From Microbacteriaceae bacterium (GTDB lineage Bacteria > Actinomycetota > Actinomycetes > Actinomycetales > Microbacteriaceae), in the NCBI GenBank assembly GCA_009925875.1, contig RFQD01000027.1:1-11573 (forward strand): a DNA stretch of 11,573 bases, given 5' to 3'. The notes beneath the pieces were generated by a model that saw only the letters and a list, made by a program, of their open reading frames with translations, made no database searches and was not told the DNA's origin. Below are positions 1 to 6,795 of this stretch, piece after piece. A program made the position numbers and the translations under genes. Position 1 is the stretch's first letter, and each line of letters begins with the position of its first letter.

Positions 1-47
1 ACATGCTCGTCGAGATTGATGTGGACGCCATTATCGGTTCAGCCTGA
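1..47 (+). CDS. Possible 3' end of an upstream gene (partial)
   Basis: Reading from base 3 gives MLVEIDVDAIIGSA and then TGA at 45-47. The frame is open to the left edge, so this could be the last codons of a gene that starts outside the window. A GC-rich inverted repeat starts four bases after the stop, as expected at a gene end. The fragment is too short to recognise a family and a chance open frame is quite possible. In M. tuberculosis, as I recall, amidohydrolase genes lie beside the purine-nucleoside phosphorylase gene, but nothing here confirms that identity. Confidence 0.3.
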   Translation, partial: MLVEIDVDAIIGSA

Positions 48-50
48 GTG

Positions 51-77
51 GTGGCCGAATCGCACCTAGTTGGCCAC
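51..77. terminator. Hairpin after the upstream stop codon, possible terminator
   Basis: Bases 51-58 can pair with 70-77: six Watson-Crick pairs (GTGGCC with GGCCAC), one G-T wobble and one A-T pair, around an 11-base loop. It begins just after the TGA at 45-47. No T-run follows, so it is not a classic intrinsic terminator. Actinobacterial terminators often lack the T-run, which keeps the idea open. A second small hairpin (106-110 with 114-118, loop TGA) lies further on. Confidence 0.3.
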
Positions 78-160
78 GGCCCACTCCACCGCAGGTCGTT
101 ATTCCGTCGCTGAGCGACATTGAGCGTTTACCCTGATGAAAGTCGTCGTGGTAGTGCCGA

Positions 161-172
161 TAATCTAGTGCC
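161..172 (+). promoter_or_regulatory. -10 box of a probable leaderless promoter (SDR-like gene)
   Basis: TAATCT at 161-166 fits the actinobacterial -10 consensus TANNNT, and exactly six bases (167-172) separate it from the ATG at 173. That puts the expected transcription start on the A of the start codon. No Shine-Dalgarno sequence lies upstream of this ATG, which agrees with a leaderless mRNA. No convincing -35 hexamer is visible. The promoter is inferred from spacing alone. Confidence 0.55.
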
Positions 173-1252
173 ATGCCTCGCAACTCCGCTCTTGACCGGA
201 AGCGTTCGGCACTCCAATTGGCAAAACCCCCGAAGAGCATTCATCTCGTGGGGGTTCACACGTACGTGGGCAAGCATGTCCTTCTCAACGCATTGTCGAA
301 CGCCGAGCTACGCTCCGTCGCCCTCGTCGAACCTCACGAATCGGCTGAAGTTCGCGATATCGTGACCTCCCACGGCGTCCCCGAACCTCAATTTCAGAAT
401 CTCGAGTTCTGTCGTCTGTATCTCGAAAGTGAAAAAAGTTGGGCAGCCAGTCTGCGTGGGCATGACGCCGCCATCGTGACTCTCGGACCAACACGCGAAC
501 TACCTATCGGAGTCGGCAAGCGCGGCACCGACGCGGATGCACTAATTCTCACAAACGCCTTCAAAGCGATGAGTGCGGAAAAAGTTGATCGGGCCGTCGT
601 CGTACTTCACTCAGACGAATCGCTCTCCGATCACATGTCGCCTCGACAACTGCTTCGTTCGCCGGGTGCGGAACCATATTCACGAATGTGGAGGGCAATG
701 GTGGATGTGAAAAATCGTAACGAAGAGGTCGCCCGAATAGCCCACGAACTGGCCTCCCGCTACGCGCCAGATGTACACATCACCATCGTCAAACCATCGC
801 GCGTTCTCGGCACACCCGCCGATTCGCAGTACGGAACCTCACTTCGCCCGCTCGAGCAATTGCTGTCCCGAAATCGCACGGGGTTGGCAGATCTTTCTGT
901 TCACGTCATTAACGTCCGCGATCTTGCAGAACTGTCAACACGACTTCTCATGCGCACTCCCGATGGAACAAAATTTTCAGAAATTGAGGCCGCAACCCAC
1001 ACGGTCTACGTCAATCAAATCGTTTCATCTGTTCGGAACGAGGATCAGATTTCTGGGAATGATCGACCCGCACCCAATTTTGTTCTTCGGGTTATTGCAC
1101 TTTTCAGCGTCCCCATGCGCTCCGTCGTTGACTCGATCGGTAAGCATTCGCCGGCTGACTCTCGCGAAGCCCGGCGCGTGATCGGGAGAGACCCCATCTC
1201 GGCGCGGGATACGTTTTTGGAAACCGCACGGTTTCTTGGCGTAAAAAATTAG
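173..1252 (+). CDS. Divergent NAD(P)-binding SDR/epimerase-like protein
   Basis: This 359-aa protein resembles the extended or atypical short-chain dehydrogenase (NAD-dependent epimerase/dehydratase) family; substrate and pathway are unknown. The Rossmann start is at residues 24-37 (HLVGVHTYVGKHVL), where family members usually have TGxxGxxG; here only G27 and G33 remain and the middle glycine is T30. A second Rossmann-like strand (AAIVTLG, 99-105) and a segment at 203-212 (ITIVKPSRVL), like the usual 'RP..VYG' region of epimerases, support the fold. The catalytic YxxxK is not obvious: K180 in MVDVK could be the lysine, but the tyrosine position is methionine. The start is ATG at 173, just after a TANNNT box and with no SD. 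The second half is visibly richer in A/T than the next genes. The gene lies 17 bases ahead of the phosphorylase gene, which has its own candidate promoter. Family assignment is moderate; enzymatic activity is doubtful. Confidence 0.75.
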   Translation: MPRNSALDRKRSALQLAKPPKSIHLVGVHTYVGKHVLLNALSNAELRSVALVEPHESAEVRDIVTSHGVPEPQFQNLEFCRLYLESEKSWAASLRGHDAAIVTLGPTRELPIGVGKRGTDADALILTNAFKAMSAEKVDRAVVVLHSDESLSDHMSPRQLLRSPGAEPYSRMWRAMVDVKNRNEEVARIAHELASRYAPDVHITIVKPSRVLGTPADSQYGTSLRPLEQLLSRNRTGLADLSVHVINVRDLAELSTRLLMRTPDGTKFSEIEAATHTVYVNQIVSSVRNEDQISGNDRPAPNFVLRVIALFSVPMRSVVDSIGKHSPADSREARRVIGRDPISARDTFLETARFLGVKN

Positions 1253-1257
1253 TCGCA

Positions 1258-1269
1258 TAGTCTGGAGGC
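1258..1269 (+). promoter_or_regulatory. -10 box of a probable leaderless promoter (PNP gene)
   Basis: TAGTCT at 1258-1263 matches TANNNT and is followed by exactly six bases before the GTG at 1270. TTGGCG at 1236-1241, inside the end of the previous gene, could be a -35 with a 16-base spacer. The six bases include GGAGG at 1264-1268, but that is only one base from the start codon, too near to work as a normal ribosome binding site. The leaderless reading fits better. Confidence 0.55.
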
Positions 1270-2097
1270 GTGACGCGACAACAACCCCTCGATGACCCCG
1301 ATGTCTCACCATTTGACGTCGCTCGCGCCGCAGCAGAACGCATCGCGACCGTCACGGGCGTCGAGCGTCACGACATTGCCATCACGCTAGGAAGCGGATG
1401 GGCATCCGCAATCAATCTTCTCGGTGAGGTAACACACGAAATTCCCGCTCGCGAGCTGCCCGGTTTTCACGTTCCGAGTGTTCCCGGACACTCCCCCACA
1501 ATTCGCAGCGTGCGAAGTTCCTCCGGATCTCATCTCTTAGTTCTCGGCGCGCGGAGCCACCTGTACGAAGGGCGCGGGGTGCGTTCAGTCGCGCATGGAG
1601 CGCGCGTGTCGGCTGCGTGCGGCGCACGTGTCTTTGTCATGACCAATGCAAGTGGTGCCATTCGGCCCGAGTGGGGCCCCGGGACTGCGGTTCTCATCAA
1701 CGATCACATCAACTTCACCGGTGTGAGCCCTCTCGAAGGCGCCACATTCATCGACATGAAGGACGCATATTCGACGCGTCTGAGAACAATTGCGAAGACC
1801 GTGGATGCCACGCTCGAGGAGGGTGTCTACTTCGGTCTCCGTGGGCCGCAATATGAAACGCCCGCAGAAATTCGTGCCGCACGCGTTCTCGGTGCTGACC
1901 TCGTGGGAATGTCCACGGTCATTGAGACCATTTCGGCCCGTGAGTCCGGACTCGAGGTGCTCGGTCTCGCGCTGATCACGAATCGTGCGGCCGGAGTCAG
2001 TGACGACGTGCTCACGCATGACGCGGTGTTGGCAGCCGGTCGCCAGGCTGAGCCACGCATGGCATCACTGCTGGCGCGGATTGTGGAGCACCTGTGA
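1270..2097 (+). CDS. punA: Purine-nucleoside phosphorylase (trimeric PNP/MTAP family)
   Basis: This cytoplasmic enzyme cleaves purine nucleosides such as inosine or guanosine with phosphate, giving the free base and ribose-1-phosphate. At 275 aa it has the normal length for the low-molecular-weight trimeric class. Visible motifs are LGSGW at 40-44 (phosphate loop), VPGH at 71-74, ARSHLYEG at 94-101 (phosphate and ribose contacts), TNASGAI at 125-131, GPQYETPAE at 192-200 with the base-binding glutamate E196, GMSTV at 213-217, and TNRAAG at 237-242 with N238, the counterpart of the purine-contacting Asn243 of human PNP. The start is GTG; a stop at 1258-1260 lies just upstream in frame and no other start codon precedes the phosphate loop. 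The last four bases overlap the next gene (GTGA), so the two are cotranscribed and probably translationally coupled. M. tuberculosis calls its homologue deoD or punA. Confidence 0.95.
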   Translation: MTRQQPLDDPDVSPFDVARAAAERIATVTGVERHDIAITLGSGWASAINLLGEVTHEIPARELPGFHVPSVPGHSPTIRSVRSSSGSHLLVLGARSHLYEGRGVRSVAHGARVSAACGARVFVMTNASGAIRPEWGPGTAVLINDHINFTGVSPLEGATFIDMKDAYSTRLRTIAKTVDATLEEGVYFGLRGPQYETPAEIRAARVLGADLVGMSTVIETISARESGLEVLGLALITNRAAGVSDDVLTHDAVLAAGRQAEPRMASLLARIVEHL

Positions 2098-3818
2098 ACG
2101 ACGAACTCGACGTTCGGGTGCGCGAATGGATCGCGCGCGACATCGACCCGGACACTCGCGCCGAGCTGAGGGAGCTTCTCGCGTGCCGGCGTTGCGATGA
2201 CCCTGCCGCGTGCCGAAGGGCGTCTGATGAGCTCGCGGAAAGATTTGATGCCTACGTCACGTTTGGCACAGCAGGGTTGCGCGGACAACTGGGAGCCGGA
2301 CCTCACCGAATGAATGCCGTCGTCATTGCGCATGCGACGGTGGCCCTCGCGCGTTTCATCGGTGAGCGAACCTCCGGTGCTTCGGATGGTTCACAGGGCA
2401 TCGTTGTCATCGCATTCGATGGTCGCGAAAAATCCGCGTATTTTGCGCGGCTCGCCGCACGCATCATGGTGGGTGCGGGTTTCCGAGCACTCCTCTCGCC
2501 CACCGTTGCTCCCACACCGGTTTTGGCGTTTGCCGTGAAACATCTGCGAGCGGATGCCGGAATCATGATTACCGCAAGCCACAACCCTCGGGGCGACAAC
2601 GGTTACAAGGTGTACTTGGGGGGCGAACACGGCGGCCGGCAACTCGTGGCGCCGTTTGACGACGACATCCACAACTACATGGTGGAGTCACTTGAATCGC
2701 GCTCTGCGCGGGACATCCCCACGGGTGAGCCCGAGACGCTCGATCAATCTGTCATCGAGGCCTATGAGTCGCTCACCGCATCGCTGGTCCCGGAGCCGAT
2801 TCATGATCCACGTTTCGTGTACACCGCGATGCACGGGGTGGGGTATGCAACCTTCACCCAGGTGCTGCGTCGTGCCGGTTTCAGCGTGTCCTCGATGACC
2901 ATTGTCGATGAACAGGTGAATCCTGATTCGCGTTTTCCCACTCTGCCTTTTCCCAACCCGGAGGAAGACGGTGCGCTCACCCTGGCGTGTTCGCGTGCGC
3001 GAGAAGTCGGAGCAGAACTGGTCTTGGCTCACGATCCCGACGCGGATCGACTTGGCGTCGCCATCCCCGACACGCTGTCGCAGGGCGGTTACCGAATTCT
3101 GACGGGCAACGAAATTGGCATTCTGCTCGGCTCATGGGTCGCAGAGCGCGCGCAGCAGCGCGGCATCACCGTGGGGTCTCTCGCCTGTTCCATCGTGTCC
3201 TCACCGCAACTTCAGCGCGTGGCCACCCACTTTGGCTACGAATTCGCGTGGACACTCTCGGGATTCAAATGGATTTCGCGCGTACCGAACCTGTTGTTCG
3301 GTTTTGAAGAAGCCCTGGGTTTTCTGGTCAATCCTGATGTCGTTCATGACAAGGATGGAATCTCGGCCGCTCTGGCGATGCTCTCCCTCGTCAGCGAATT
3401 GCATGCCGAAGGCAAGACCATTGACAACCGACTGGCCGAAATCGACGATCAATTTGGCATGTTTGTGAGCGATGCCTTTTCGGTTCGTACCTCGCACGGC
3501 GACATTGCCGAGATCATGCACGGGCTGAGAACGTCTCCCCCGCACGGGCTCGCCAACGTCGCGGTAACTTCGGTGGACGACTATTCGCGTGATGTTTCCG
3601 CATCCGGGTCGCAGGGCAGCTACCTTCAACGAGCCGATGTGCTGGCGCTCTGGCTCGAAGACGGTTCACGGGTCATGTTTCGCCCGAGCGGTACCGAGTC
3701 CAAATTGAAGGTCTACGTCGATGTGTGCGAGGACTCCGCCCCTCCGCGTGAACGGCGACGCATCGCGCTCGCGCGATTGAACGAACTGACGATTGCGACG
3801 CGCGCGTTGGTCAGCTAA
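2094..3818 (+). CDS. pmmB: Phospho-sugar mutase (PMM/PGM family, PGM2-like; possible phosphopentomutase)
   Basis: This 574-aa enzyme belongs to the alpha-D-phosphohexomutase superfamily, which moves a phosphate between C1 and C6 (or C5) of a sugar through a phosphoserine. All four signature loops are present: the active-site serine S162 in TASHNPRGDNGYKVY, the Mg-binding DPDADR at 314-319, the sugar-specificity loop GFEEALGF around E405-E406, and the phosphate-binding RPSGTESK at 530-537. The N-terminal GTAGLRG motif is also present. Length and the loops 'TASHNP..DNGYKVY' and 'FEEALGFL...DKDGISAA' fit the PGM2/YhxB-type branch, which includes phosphopentomutases, rather than short PMMs. The GTG start overlaps the PNP stop by four bases, with GGAG five bases ahead at 2085-2088. 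PNP releases ribose-1-phosphate, so conversion to ribose-5-phosphate is the best contextual guess. Phosphomannomutase or phosphoglucomutase activity remains possible. Confidence 0.92.
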   Translation: MNDELDVRVREWIARDIDPDTRAELRELLACRRCDDPAACRRASDELAERFDAYVTFGTAGLRGQLGAGPHRMNAVVIAHATVALARFIGERTSGASDGSQGIVVIAFDGREKSAYFARLAARIMVGAGFRALLSPTVAPTPVLAFAVKHLRADAGIMITASHNPRGDNGYKVYLGGEHGGRQLVAPFDDDIHNYMVESLESRSARDIPTGEPETLDQSVIEAYESLTASLVPEPIHDPRFVYTAMHGVGYATFTQVLRRAGFSVSSMTIVDEQVNPDSRFPTLPFPNPEEDGALTLACSRAREVGAELVLAHDPDADRLGVAIPDTLSQGGYRILTGNEIGILLGSWVAERAQQRGITVGSLACSIVSSPQLQRVATHFGYEFAWTLSGFKWISRVPNLLFGFEEALGFLVNPDVVHDKDGISAALAMLSLVSELHAEGKTIDNRLAEIDDQFGMFVSDAFSVRTSHGDIAEIMHGLRTSPPHGLANVAVTSVDDYSRDVSASGSQGSYLQRADVLALWLEDGSRVMFRPSGTESKLKVYVDVCEDSAPPRERRRIALARLNELTIATRALVS

Positions 3819-3835
3819 TCCCCGCGGCGAGGGTC

Positions 3836-4405
3836 CTAGTCTCCGCGCATGATGACGTCCGCGCGCACGTGGGGTTTTGCGCGCTCAAGAAAATCTGTGT
3901 CCTGAATCTGCCACACACCCCAGTGGGACTCGTTCTCGGTGCCCGCGTCACGGGCGCGACCGCGTTGGGTGGCGAGTTCCACGGGCGTCTCAACCCACAC
4001 TCGCAGATCAACGTAGGCGTCGAGCGGGGGCTCAAATGCGCACACGCCCTCCAACAGGATGAGCGTGGAGTCGATGATGCCGTCGATCGGAACGAGTGAA
4101 CCCGACATCCAATCGAGACGTCGGTAGTTGAACGGCAGACCCTGTGTAAACCCAATCAACACTTCACGTTCCACACGAGCAAGGTCGTAATGGTCTTCCA
4201 CGCGCGGCGCAAGAATTGCCTCCTTCAACAAAAAGTCATCGAGTGGCACCACTGCACTATCCGGCAGACGGACGGCCAGCTGATGGGCGAGGGTGGATTT
4301 TCCGGCACCACCACGACCCGCGATGGCCACAACGAACGGGCGTGGCGATCGCCGCGCTTCAATGAGGACAACGAGTTCCTCGAGGGAAGCCACGTGTCGA
4401 GTCAT
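3836..4405 (-). CDS. P-loop nucleoside/uridine kinase-like protein
   Basis: This 189-aa P-loop protein resembles the uridine kinase/phosphoribulokinase group. Residues 24-38 form a strand and Walker A motif (GRGGAGKS at 30-37), and LDDFLL at 55-60 gives the acidic pair D56-D57 found at the Walker B/substrate position in nucleoside kinases. ILLEGVCAF near residues 116-124 matches the strand and loop before the lid, and the R-rich ATQRGRARD segment looks like the lid arginines. Such enzymes transfer the ATP gamma-phosphate to a nucleoside or small metabolite; the substrate cannot be read from this sequence. The ATG start overlaps the adenosine deaminase stop (ATGA), so it is last in the manC-add operon and probably coupled to it. 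No strong SD is seen. It converges on the mutase gene with only 17 bases between stop codons. Confidence 0.8.
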   Translation of the reverse strand: MTRHVASLEELVVLIEARRSPRPFVVAIAGRGGAGKSTLAHQLAVRLPDSAVVPLDDFLLKEAILAPRVEDHYDLARVEREVLIGFTQGLPFNYRRLDWMSGSLVPIDGIIDSTLILLEGVCAFEPPLDAYVDLRVWVETPVELATQRGRARDAGTENESHWGVWQIQDTDFLERAKPHVRADVIMRGD

Positions 4406-5523
4406 CGGCGTGACGAGCGAACCGCATCCTCAAAGCCGGTCGCAATCAGGTCGGCAAGTTCATCACGATCCTCGGCGGGTAAGAAAGCTGAGGCGCAGGC
4501 ATTCTGCTGAAATTGCTCGATATCGGTGAGCGTGTAGCCGAACGCGTCGACGAGCAACGACAGTTCGCGACTCAACGTTGTGCCGCTCTGGAGCCGGTTA
4601 TCACTGTTGACGGTCACGCAAAAGTCGAGTTGGTACAACAGATCAAAAGGGTGGTCCTCGAGTCGAGAGCCCCATTGCTTAATCGCGCCGGTCTGAAGAT
4701 TCGACGTTGGACACAATTCCAAGGTGATGGCCCGGTCTTTCACCCACTCCGCCAATCGACCGAGTTTGACGTAGGACACGCTCTCGTCGGAACTCTCCAC
4801 GACGATGTCTTCGGCAATGCGGACGCCGTGCCCCAATCGCAAGGCTCGTCCATCCAGAATCGCCGAACGGATGCTCGGCAGACCATCCGCCTCACCCGCG
4901 TGAACCGTGGTGGGGAAATACTCGCTCGCGAGTAGATCGAACGCGGCCCGGTGATTCGCGGGCAAGAAACCCGCTTCTGCTCCGGCGATGTCGAACCCCA
5001 CGACGCCGGCGTCTCGATAGGCGAGGGCAACGTGTGCGATGTCAACCGATCGATCGGCATGGCGCATGGCAGTGAGAATCTGGCCGATGCGAATCGATTG
5101 GCCCAGGTGACTCGCCTCCGCGATGCCCTGTTGGATGCCTTCCGCCACGGCTTCGACGGCCTGGTTCAGGCTGAGCCCCCGCGTGAGGTGTTGTTCCGGA
5201 GCCCACCGAAGCTCGCCGTAAACGACTCCGTCAGCGGCCAGGTCGAGCACGCTTTCCCGGGCAATTCGTTCAAGTGCGGGCGCGGTTTGCGCCACAGCGC
5301 AGGTCAGGTCGAATGTTGTGAGGTACTCGACAAGCGAACCCGAATTCGATTGTCTTTCGAACCACAGTGCGAGGTCATCCGGGTTGTCCTCGGGTGTCGC
5401 GACGCCCACTTCGGCCGCAAGCTCGAGGAGCGTGAGGGAGCGCAAGGATCCGTCCAAGTGGTCGTGCAGAGACACTTTGGGTAGCGCGGCGATGTCGACA
5501 CCGTCAACGAGGTAATGGCTCAC
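4402..5523 (-). CDS. add: Adenosine deaminase
   Basis: This 373-aa zinc-dependent amidohydrolase deaminates (deoxy)adenosine to (deoxy)inosine in the cytoplasm. The metal and catalytic residues appear in family order: H20 and H22 in LHDHLDGSLR, H208 and E211 in VHAGE, H232 in GHGVRI, and D308 in TVNSDNR. The position after D308 is asparagine where mammalian ADA has a second aspartate; the TVN(S/T)DN form is, from memory, common in actinobacterial homologues. ELCPTSNLQTG at 269-279 is another family signature, and the length is normal. The start is GTG at 5523, overlapping the manC stop by four bases (GTGA), so it depends on the manC promoter or on a promoter inside manC. Its product inosine is a substrate of the phosphorylase encoded at 1270-2097. 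A family member acting on another aminopurine is possible but less likely. Confidence 0.95.
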   Translation of the reverse strand: MSHYLVDGVDIAALPKVSLHDHLDGSLRSLTLLELAAEVGVATPEDNPDDLALWFERQSNSGSLVEYLTTFDLTCAVAQTAPALERIARESVLDLAADGVVYGELRWAPEQHLTRGLSLNQAVEAVAEGIQQGIAEASHLGQSIRIGQILTAMRHADRSVDIAHVALAYRDAGVVGFDIAGAEAGFLPANHRAAFDLLASEYFPTTVHAGEADGLPSIRSAILDGRALRLGHGVRIAEDIVVESSDESVSYVKLGRLAEWVKDRAITLELCPTSNLQTGAIKQWGSRLEDHPFDLLYQLDFCVTVNSDNRLQSGTTLSRELSLLVDAFGYTLTDIEQFQQNACASAFLPAEDRDELADLIATGFEDAVRSSRR

Positions 5524-6548
5524 AACACGTCATCCCGACCGGCGATGCGCAGAGCATCCACCACGGATTTCACTTTTTGGGCATTGGCCGTCGTCGTGAC
5601 CAACAGGGCATCGCCCGTGTCAACAACAACGATGTCTCGAACGCCAACGAGCGCGATGGTGCGTCCCGTCTCCGAAATCACGATTCCGCTCGACGCATCC
5701 GCCAAGACACGAGCGCCCTCTCCGAGAATGGCGAGGTCGTTTTTGTGACCGGTGGAGTGCAATTTCGCAATCGAGGCAAAATCGCCGACATCATCCCAGT
5801 CAAACTCGGCGGGGATCGTCACGAGTCGACCGGCCGCGGCAGCCGGCTCGGCTACGGAGTAGTCAATGGCAATCTTTTCCAGTCGAGGCCAAATCCGGTC
5901 AACGAGCGGACCTCGCTTGTCTTTGTCGTCCCACGCCTCGGCGAGTTCACGCAATGCAGCGAGTAACTCCGGCTTGTTCCTGCCGAGCTCCTCGAGAATT
6001 ACCGAGGCCTTGGCGATGAACATCCCAGCGTTCCAGAGGTAGTCTCCGCTGGCCACATATTTTTCGGCCGTCGCATAGTCAGGTTTCTCGACAAAATGGT
6101 CGACCGCACGTGCGGAGGGAGCACCCTCAATGTGCGCGGGTGCAGGAGCGTGAATGTATCCGAAACCCGTCGCAGGTTCATCGGGTCGAATGCCGATGGT
6201 GGCGATAAAACCTGCCTGTGCCGCGGCCACGGCCTCTCGAACGGCCGCATCAAAGAAACGCGCACCACGAATCACGTGATCGGCGGCAAACGAACCGATA
6301 ATGACGTCGGGCTCGCGCCGTTCGAGAATTGCAGCCGCCAAGCCGACGGCAACCGACGAGTCACGTGGCTCACTTTCCAAAACGATGTTCTTGTCGGCGA
6401 GGGCGGGGAGTTGTTCTTCGACGGCGGCCCGGTGCGCTCGACCGGTCACGACCATGATGCGATCTGCCCCCGCTAACGGCTCAGTGAACTTCCCGAGCCG
6501 GTGAGGTCGTGGAGGAATTTCGGTGCCTCGGCCCGTGAGAGTGGCCAC
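5520..6548 (-). CDS. manC: Mannose-1-phosphate guanylyltransferase, main body (frameshifted gene)
   Basis: ManC makes GDP-mannose from mannose-1-phosphate and GTP. This frame holds most of the nucleotidyltransferase: PLAGADRIMVVTGRAH from residue 24, ESEPRDS at 58-64, AADH at 88-91 (normally PADH), FVEKP at 152-156, LWNAGMF at 171-177 and FDWDDVGDF further on. The first 23 residues (MATLTGRGTEIPP...) match nothing and are the out-of-frame reading of the true N-terminal coding sequence, which lies upstream at 6619-6473. The GTG at 6548 is therefore unlikely to be the natural start; an internal ATG at 6455 (within DRIMVV) is another possible restart. Without the glycine-rich loop encoded upstream the product should not be active. 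The stop overlaps the GTG of add, making manC the first gene of manC-add-kinase. Either the gene is truly broken or about 25 bases were lost in assembly. Confidence 0.85.
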   Translation of the reverse strand: MATLTGRGTEIPPRPHRLGKFTEPLAGADRIMVVTGRAHRAAVEEQLPALADKNIVLESEPRDSSVAVGLAAAILERREPDVIIGSFAADHVIRGARFFDAAVREAVAAAQAGFIATIGIRPDEPATGFGYIHAPAPAHIEGAPSARAVDHFVEKPDYATAEKYVASGDYLWNAGMFIAKASVILEELGRNKPELLAALRELAEAWDDKDKRGPLVDRIWPRLEKIAIDYSVAEPAAAAGRLVTIPAEFDWDDVGDFASIAKLHSTGHKNDLAILGEGARVLADASSGIVISETGRTIALVGVRDIVVVDTGDALLVTTTANAQKVKSVVDALRIAGRDDVL

Positions 6549-6619
6549 AGGCGTGAACCGATTCCACCGGCCGGAATTACCGCGTAAAACTGCGGAATGG
6601 GGCTCACGGATGTCGTCAT
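6473..6619 (-). pseudogene. manC: Displaced N-terminal part of manC, ends at a premature stop
   Basis: From ATG at 6619 this frame encodes 48 residues and stops at TAG (6475-6473). It contains the pyrophosphorylase signature GGIGSRLWPLSRAEAPKF at 18-35, including the arginine and lysine needed for nucleotide and phosphate binding, followed by FLHDLTGSGSSL. Family members continue from here with about nine residues (LLxxTxxRL-type) before the PLAGADRI block, but here 'SSL' is followed almost directly, in another frame, by PLAGADRI. Nearly all of the expected linker is missing, and the length lost is not a multiple of three; 25 bases fits best. The ATG has a TANNNT box six bases upstream, so it is the natural start of the gene. 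Confidence 0.85.
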
Positions 6620-6631
6620 TCCCTCAGCCTA
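6620..6631 (-). promoter_or_regulatory. -10 box of a probable leaderless promoter (manC operon)
   Basis: On the minus strand TAGGCT (plus 6631-6626) matches TANNNT and is followed by six bases (GAGGGA) before the ATG at 6619. This places the transcription start at the start codon of manC. The AGGGA next to the ATG is too close for a normal SD. No good -35 is visible. The match supports the upstream ATG as the real manC start and would drive manC-add-kinase. Confidence 0.5.
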
Positions 6632-6724
6632 TCGGGGGCGCAAACACGCCTTGGAGAGCCGTCGACCAACCCGGGGAATGTTTTGCGCCGGTTCGCTCCG
6701 CGCATCGACGGGCACCAATCACGA

Positions 6725-6764
6725 CGTGCACGGCGTAATGTGAAAACACCTAAGTGCGTACGCA
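6725..6764 (+). promoter_or_regulatory. Candidate sdh promoter region with two palindromes
   Basis: The 188-base gap between the divergent manC and sdhC starts must hold the sdh promoter. TAATGT at 6736-6741 fits TANNNT and would give a leader of about 60 bases before the sdhC GTG at 6808. It is flanked by two perfect palindromes, CGTGCACG at 6725-6732 and TGCGTACGCA at 6755-6764, and by the short inverted repeat GTG-AAAA-CAC at 6740-6749. A repressor or activator could bind here, but no known regulator's consensus is clearly matched. No convincing -35 is seen. Confidence 0.35.
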
Positions 6765-6795
6765 AATGGAGCGTGCCTCCATTCGTCTCAATTTC

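Noticed and set aside
4951..5484. A 177-codon plus-strand open frame antisense to adenosine deaminase
   Set aside because: The opposite strand has every adenosine deaminase metal ligand in order; this frame has no recognisable domain.
6473..6490. Programmed frameshifting in manC
   Set aside because: No slippery heptamer is seen, and a whole block of about nine residues is missing, which a one-base slip would not explain.
6739..6750. cAMP-receptor/GlxR-type operator upstream of sdhC (TGTGA half-site)
   Set aside because: Only one half-site (TGTGA at 6739-6743 region) is present; the second half TCACA at the required spacing is missing.
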